Shown here: positions 45,061 through 47,987 of the stretch, in pieces
How positions within the stretch are numbered: the stretch's first letter is position 1
Layout of the letters: each line of letters begins with the position of its first letter
NCBI GenBank assembly: GCA_022706235.1
Contig: JAKJCY010000005.1
Span: forward strand, 9,922-57,908
Source of the DNA: Candidatus Hydrogenedentota bacterium
GTDB lineage: Bacteria; Hydrogenedentota; Hydrogenedentia; Hydrogenedentales; CAITNO01
Direction of reading: 5' to 3'
Length of the DNA: 47,987 nt
Notes under the pieces: model-generated
Database searches by the model: none
Told to the model about the DNA's origin: nothing
Seen by the model: the letters and a program-made list of their open reading frames with translations, nothing else
Made by a program: the position numbers and the translations under genes

Positions 45061-47721
45061 TTACACCGAAAACCTGAAGGAAAACAATTTCATTGCTTTC
45101 AGTTCAAACCGGAGGCGCACGGGTTTTTCGGTCCAGGCGCTCACATCGGCAATGCCTTTCCAGGTAACCTCCCTCGACAGGCTGTTCGCGCCAAGCACGT
45201 CACACTCCGCAAGGGTATACCCGGCGATTTCATTGCCGTCGCCATCCAGCAGAGCGACCTTTCCGGTTCCCCCGGCGCTGCCGTCCAGGTTCAACAAAAG
45301 ACGCCGGCCGGAAAAGACAAGGGCCGGAGTGGTAAAGGTTCCGCCTTCCTGTGGCGCCTGGACACACATAAATCCATCCGGACGTTGTTCAAGGCGCTGA
45401 ATGGAACCGATCCCCTGTACTCCCGTCTCTCCGTGGGTGCTCTTGTAGCCGCCGTAATACTGGTACAAGGCATCCCCGTTCCGGACAATGCCCACCCCCA
45501 TATACGCTTGCGACGCGTCGAGGGCATCCTCCAGCCCCAGAGACACATAGGGTTTGCGGGAAGGCCGTGTCCAGGTTACCCCGTCCCGGCTGACCGCCAG
45601 ATGAATGTCAAGATACCCGTCATCGCCGAATTTGCCCACCGGGGGTTCGGGAAAATGGCGGTAAAGCGACGGAAACATGAAGTAGGCGTCATCCGCCCAG
45701 GGGTACTGGATGCAGGCGGCATTGTAGAGATCGGATTCGGGCGGATCCTTTTCGTCACAGCCCAACACGATGGGGACCTCGCGGCTGGATACCGGAATCT
45801 TGTCTTCGCCCCAGATGTAGTAGGGCTTTTCCAGCGGGATATGCGGCCATGGTTCCAGAATGTTATCCATTTCAACGCGGCCGATTTTGCGCAGCGGATC
45901 CCAGACCCGGATGTTGGCGACGTATTTTTTCAGGCGGGTGTCGTAAAAGGCCTGGTTGGCCGTATCGGGAAGGAGCGGAAACACGCGCACGGGCGACTGG
46001 GTCCAGTTCAGGCCGTCGGGCGAGGTCCACAGGTACAAGCCCGCCTTTTGCGGATCGGGCCAGTACATCGCCGATACGGCCTTGAAACGTTGTTCCGGCG
46101 GTGCGACCGGGTCCAAAAAGACGGTCGTTTCCATGGCGCCTGTCAGCACGATGTTGTTGTTCTTCGTGCCCTGGTAGTCAATCAAACCCAGTTCCGGCTT
46201 CTCCCAGGTTCTGCCGTCCTGACTGCGCGCGAAACACTGGCAGTAATTGCTCGCCGTGTCCCGGGCAAGATACCACATCTTATATTCGCCTTCGTGCTGC
46301 ACTACACTGACACAAAAGCCGATATCGCCCGATTCCCACGGTTTATCCGGCAGAATCGCCACCCCAGCCTTGGTGGGCGGGTTCATCTGTATTGTAATAT
46401 TCTTCGACTCGGCGATGAAACGGGAATCCATAAATAGCTGTGTCCGGTCACCTGCGTCAATGACAGTATCCGCCAGGTCTGTCAGTTGCGCGCGAAGCCA
46501 TGCGGCAAGCAATTCCTCCGGTGCGCGCGTATCCCCCTCGTTTCGTTCCACCATGCCGATGTCCTGCGCCCAAATCAATGCCCGCGCCAGACGGTCCCGT
46601 TCCAGGGCGTCCCCTTCAAGCGCCGGAGTCGTCACGGCAGGCACGACGGCCATGCAGTCCCACTCCTGGTAGCCGAAGCTCAAGGCGTTGTTGAGCACCC
46701 ACGTGTAGGCATGTAGAAACTGGTCCTGCGAATCAGCCGTCGCGTCCGCCGGTACGGCCACCACCACGAGGTCCGGTTTGAGTTCCCGCACCTGCTTCGC
46801 ACTTTCTTCAATCTGGGGCAGGGTCATGCCTTCCACGGGCCAGGCGGTCATCTCCACCTGTGCCTCGGGCGCCACGGCTCGCAACGCGGCTGCCGTCAAA
46901 CCGTCATAGGGCGGCATGGCGTAAACGCGAAGGGGTTTACCCTCCTTCAACAGCGCGAGCGTTTTTGGAAGCAGGGGCACGGGCGGACCGACATCGTCCA
47001 GGGAAACTGCCCTGCCGGATACCGCTGCCGCTATCGTTTCCGCGATATGTTTATGCCCGGTCATGTTCGGGTGTATCTCATCACTCATCATCATCTTCCA
47101 GGCAAAGGGGTCTTTGGCCCGGACCACTTCAAATGCGGCGTAACAATCGGCTACCGGCGCCTGTTCCCGTTCGCTCACCCTGTGGATGCCGGCTGTGTAT
47201 TCGACCAGTGTCACGATGGGCCGTTCCGGCGTATCCGTAACCGAATTGGGGGTGCACAACAGCACTTCCGCGCCGATGTCCCGGCACCTGCCGATGATGG
47301 TGGAGAGGTTCGCCTCGAATTCCTCCAGTGGTACCCGGGTCATGTCGTTCAGCCCGAACATCACGGTCACCAGGTGTGGCTTATGCGAGAGCACATCCGC
47401 CTCCAGGCGCTTCAGGCCGTCAACGGTGGTGTGACCGCTGATGCCCGCATTGAAAGCCTCCACCTGCGCGGCCGGATACAGGCGTTCCAGCGCAAGGGCC
47501 AGCATGTCCGTATAGGCGCGCCGCCCGCCCGTGTGGTAATACACGCCCGTCACACTGTCCCCGAAACATACTACCCGAACCGGCTCTTGACCCGCCTGCA
47601 ATAGTGTGGCCGTCTTGGAGACAGCGGGCGCAGGCGTTTCCGATGTTTGGGCCGTTCCGACACCCGCCCACCATCCGGCACATGACAACATAACAAGAGC
47701 AATTACACAGTGTTTTCGCAT
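45061..47721 (-). CDS. Exported SGNH hydrolase / five-bladed-propeller fusion
   Basis: 886 residues with a signal peptide (residues 1-24). An SGNH/GDSL domain follows with CFGDSVTG (Ser56), Gly96 in AGISGHTT, Asn125 in GLND and D214/H217 in DEIHPN, a full catalytic set for an esterase. Residues about 260-420 look like a second, catalytically empty SGNH-like domain (no GDS). From about 430 to 885 lies a GH43/GH32-type propeller-like region beginning QLFMDSRFIAESKNI, of a kind common in Planctomycetes-like genomes. De-acetylation or de-esterification of a polysaccharide combined with glycan binding or cleavage is my inference. It is followed by the MEMO-AMMECR1 fusion. Confidence 0.8.
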   Translation of the reverse strand: MRKHCVIALVMLSCAGWWAGVGTAQTSETPAPAVSKTATLLQAGQEPVRVVCFGDSVTGVYYHTGGRRAYTDMLALALERLYPAAQVEAFNAGISGHTTVDGLKRLEADVLSHKPHLVTVMFGLNDMTRVPLEEFEANLSTIIGRCRDIGAEVLLCTPNSVTDTPERPIVTLVEYTAGIHRVSEREQAPVADCYAAFEVVRAKDPFAWKMMMSDEIHPNMTGHKHIAETIAAAVSGRAVSLDDVGPPVPLLPKTLALLKEGKPLRVYAMPPYDGLTAAALRAVAPEAQVEMTAWPVEGMTLPQIEESAKQVRELKPDLVVVAVPADATADSQDQFLHAYTWVLNNALSFGYQEWDCMAVVPAVTTPALEGDALERDRLARALIWAQDIGMVERNEGDTRAPEELLAAWLRAQLTDLADTVIDAGDRTQLFMDSRFIAESKNITIQMNPPTKAGVAILPDKPWESGDIGFCVSVVQHEGEYKMWYLARDTASNYCQCFARSQDGRTWEKPELGLIDYQGTKNNNIVLTGAMETTVFLDPVAPPEQRFKAVSAMYWPDPQKAGLYLWTSPDGLNWTQSPVRVFPLLPDTANQAFYDTRLKKYVANIRVWDPLRKIGRVEMDNILEPWPHIPLEKPYYIWGEDKIPVSSREVPIVLGCDEKDPPESDLYNAACIQYPWADDAYFMFPSLYRHFPEPPVGKFGDDGYLDIHLAVSRDGVTWTRPSRKPYVSLGLEDALDASQAYMGVGIVRNGDALYQYYGGYKSTHGETGVQGIGSIQRLEQRPDGFMCVQAPQEGGTFTTPALVFSGRRLLLNLDGSAGGTGKVALLDGDGNEIAGYTLAECDVLGANSLSREVTWKGIADVSAWTEKPVRLRFELKAMKLFSFRFSV

Positions 47722-47779
47722 AACATTGTTTTCCTTTATCTTCCACGCATAAATTGAAACTGCTCTGAAATTTTATATC

Positions 47780-47869
47780 TACTGGGATCGCTGGCATCCC
47801 TGCCGGCTGATTCAACGTAAATGGCTGTTTTGCCACGTCTGGCCGGCAGGGATGCCAGCGATCCCAGTA
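47780..47869. repeat. Perfect 28-bp inverted repeat
   Basis: The arms 47780-47807 (TACTGGGATCGCTGGCATCC...) and 47842-47869 are exact reverse complements with a 34-base loop. It lies upstream of the SGNH-fusion start. Nothing else is recognised from 47722 to the window end. Confidence 0.85.
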
Positions 47870-47987
47870 AAGTACACTTTCATGGTCTATTTCTCGTTCC
47901 CAAGTGCAACTCTTGTCATTACCCACATCTTTCCCTTCAGGATGGGGTATTGAGATGCCGACGTATGTATTCAGAATCCCAACGGGA

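Noticed and set aside
43826..46437. Long plus-strand open frames opposite the MEMO-AMMECR1 and SGNH genes
   Set aside because: Mirror frames of GC-rich coding sequence. The minus-strand readings carry clear catalytic motifs, and the plus-strand translations resemble nothing.

Overview
The window reads as a chromosomal segment of an uncultured, GC-rich, Gram-negative-type bacterium of the Planctomycetes/Lentisphaerae neighbourhood. My best guess is Candidatus Hydrogenedentota. The support is inferential: a prepilin-like DUF1559 protein with a terminal H-x-DG motif, Glu/Gly (EGEGE) linkers in long secreted proteins, Tat-exported Gfo/Idh/MocA and DegT proteins, a WbsX/GH99-like protein, and a SGNH-hydrolase/propeller fusion. 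There is no phage, plasmid backbone, rRNA, tRNA or CRISPR array that I can see.

Layout. Positions 1-9.4 kb hold a 5'-truncated multidomain secreted protein, a fold-back repeat, a polytopic GT-C-like membrane protein, an exported beta-propeller protein and a repeat-rich gap. Positions 9.4-14.4 kb hold the DUF1559 pilin-like protein, a ROK kinase-purU pair, a Gfo/Idh/MocA oxidoreductase and a small secreted protein. Positions 14.5-20.2 kb hold a tight minus-strand run radA-disA-pyrK-pyrD-pap that joins DNA repair, c-di-AMP synthesis, pyrimidine synthesis and polyphosphate-driven AMP phosphorylation. Positions 20.6-24.6 kb hold a URO-D-superfamily protein and a second long secreted protein (two LVIVD propellers around a leucine-rich repeat) behind a consensus sigma-70 promoter. 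Positions 24.7-26.2 kb hold an orphan DNA methyltransferase and a cluster of nested fold-back repeats.

Positions 26.2-36 kb hold a WbsX-like protein, a DEAD-box helicase, an MFS transporter, a membrane protein, a metallophosphoesterase, a lipoate ligase-like protein, a Tat-exported oxidoreductase and a DUF4432 epimerase-like protein. Positions 36-41.8 kb hold tsaE-glgA, a Tat-exported DegT aminotransferase-like protein, a GT4 glycosyltransferase and carA. Positions 42-47.7 kb hold a YVTN propeller protein, a decayed membrane spermidine-synthase-like gene, an exported MEMO-AMMECR1 fusion and the SGNH/propeller fusion.

Three things stand out. (1) Two unrelated giant secreted proteins end in the same roughly 60-residue domain, a single EF-hand/dockerin-like calcium loop followed by a conserved GWQQG and AAYxWQ block, behind an EGEGE linker; this looks like an undescribed surface-sorting or anchoring tag. 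(2) A family of fold-back elements with the core GGGACAGAC / GTCAGTCCC, carrying the same A/A mispair in every stem, occurs at two places 21 kb apart; in one, an element has inserted into another's arm. Several perfect 25-31 bp palindromes of unrelated sequence lie in other gaps. (3) Downstream of the exported MEMO-AMMECR1 fusion is a previously hidden gene remnant on the minus strand.
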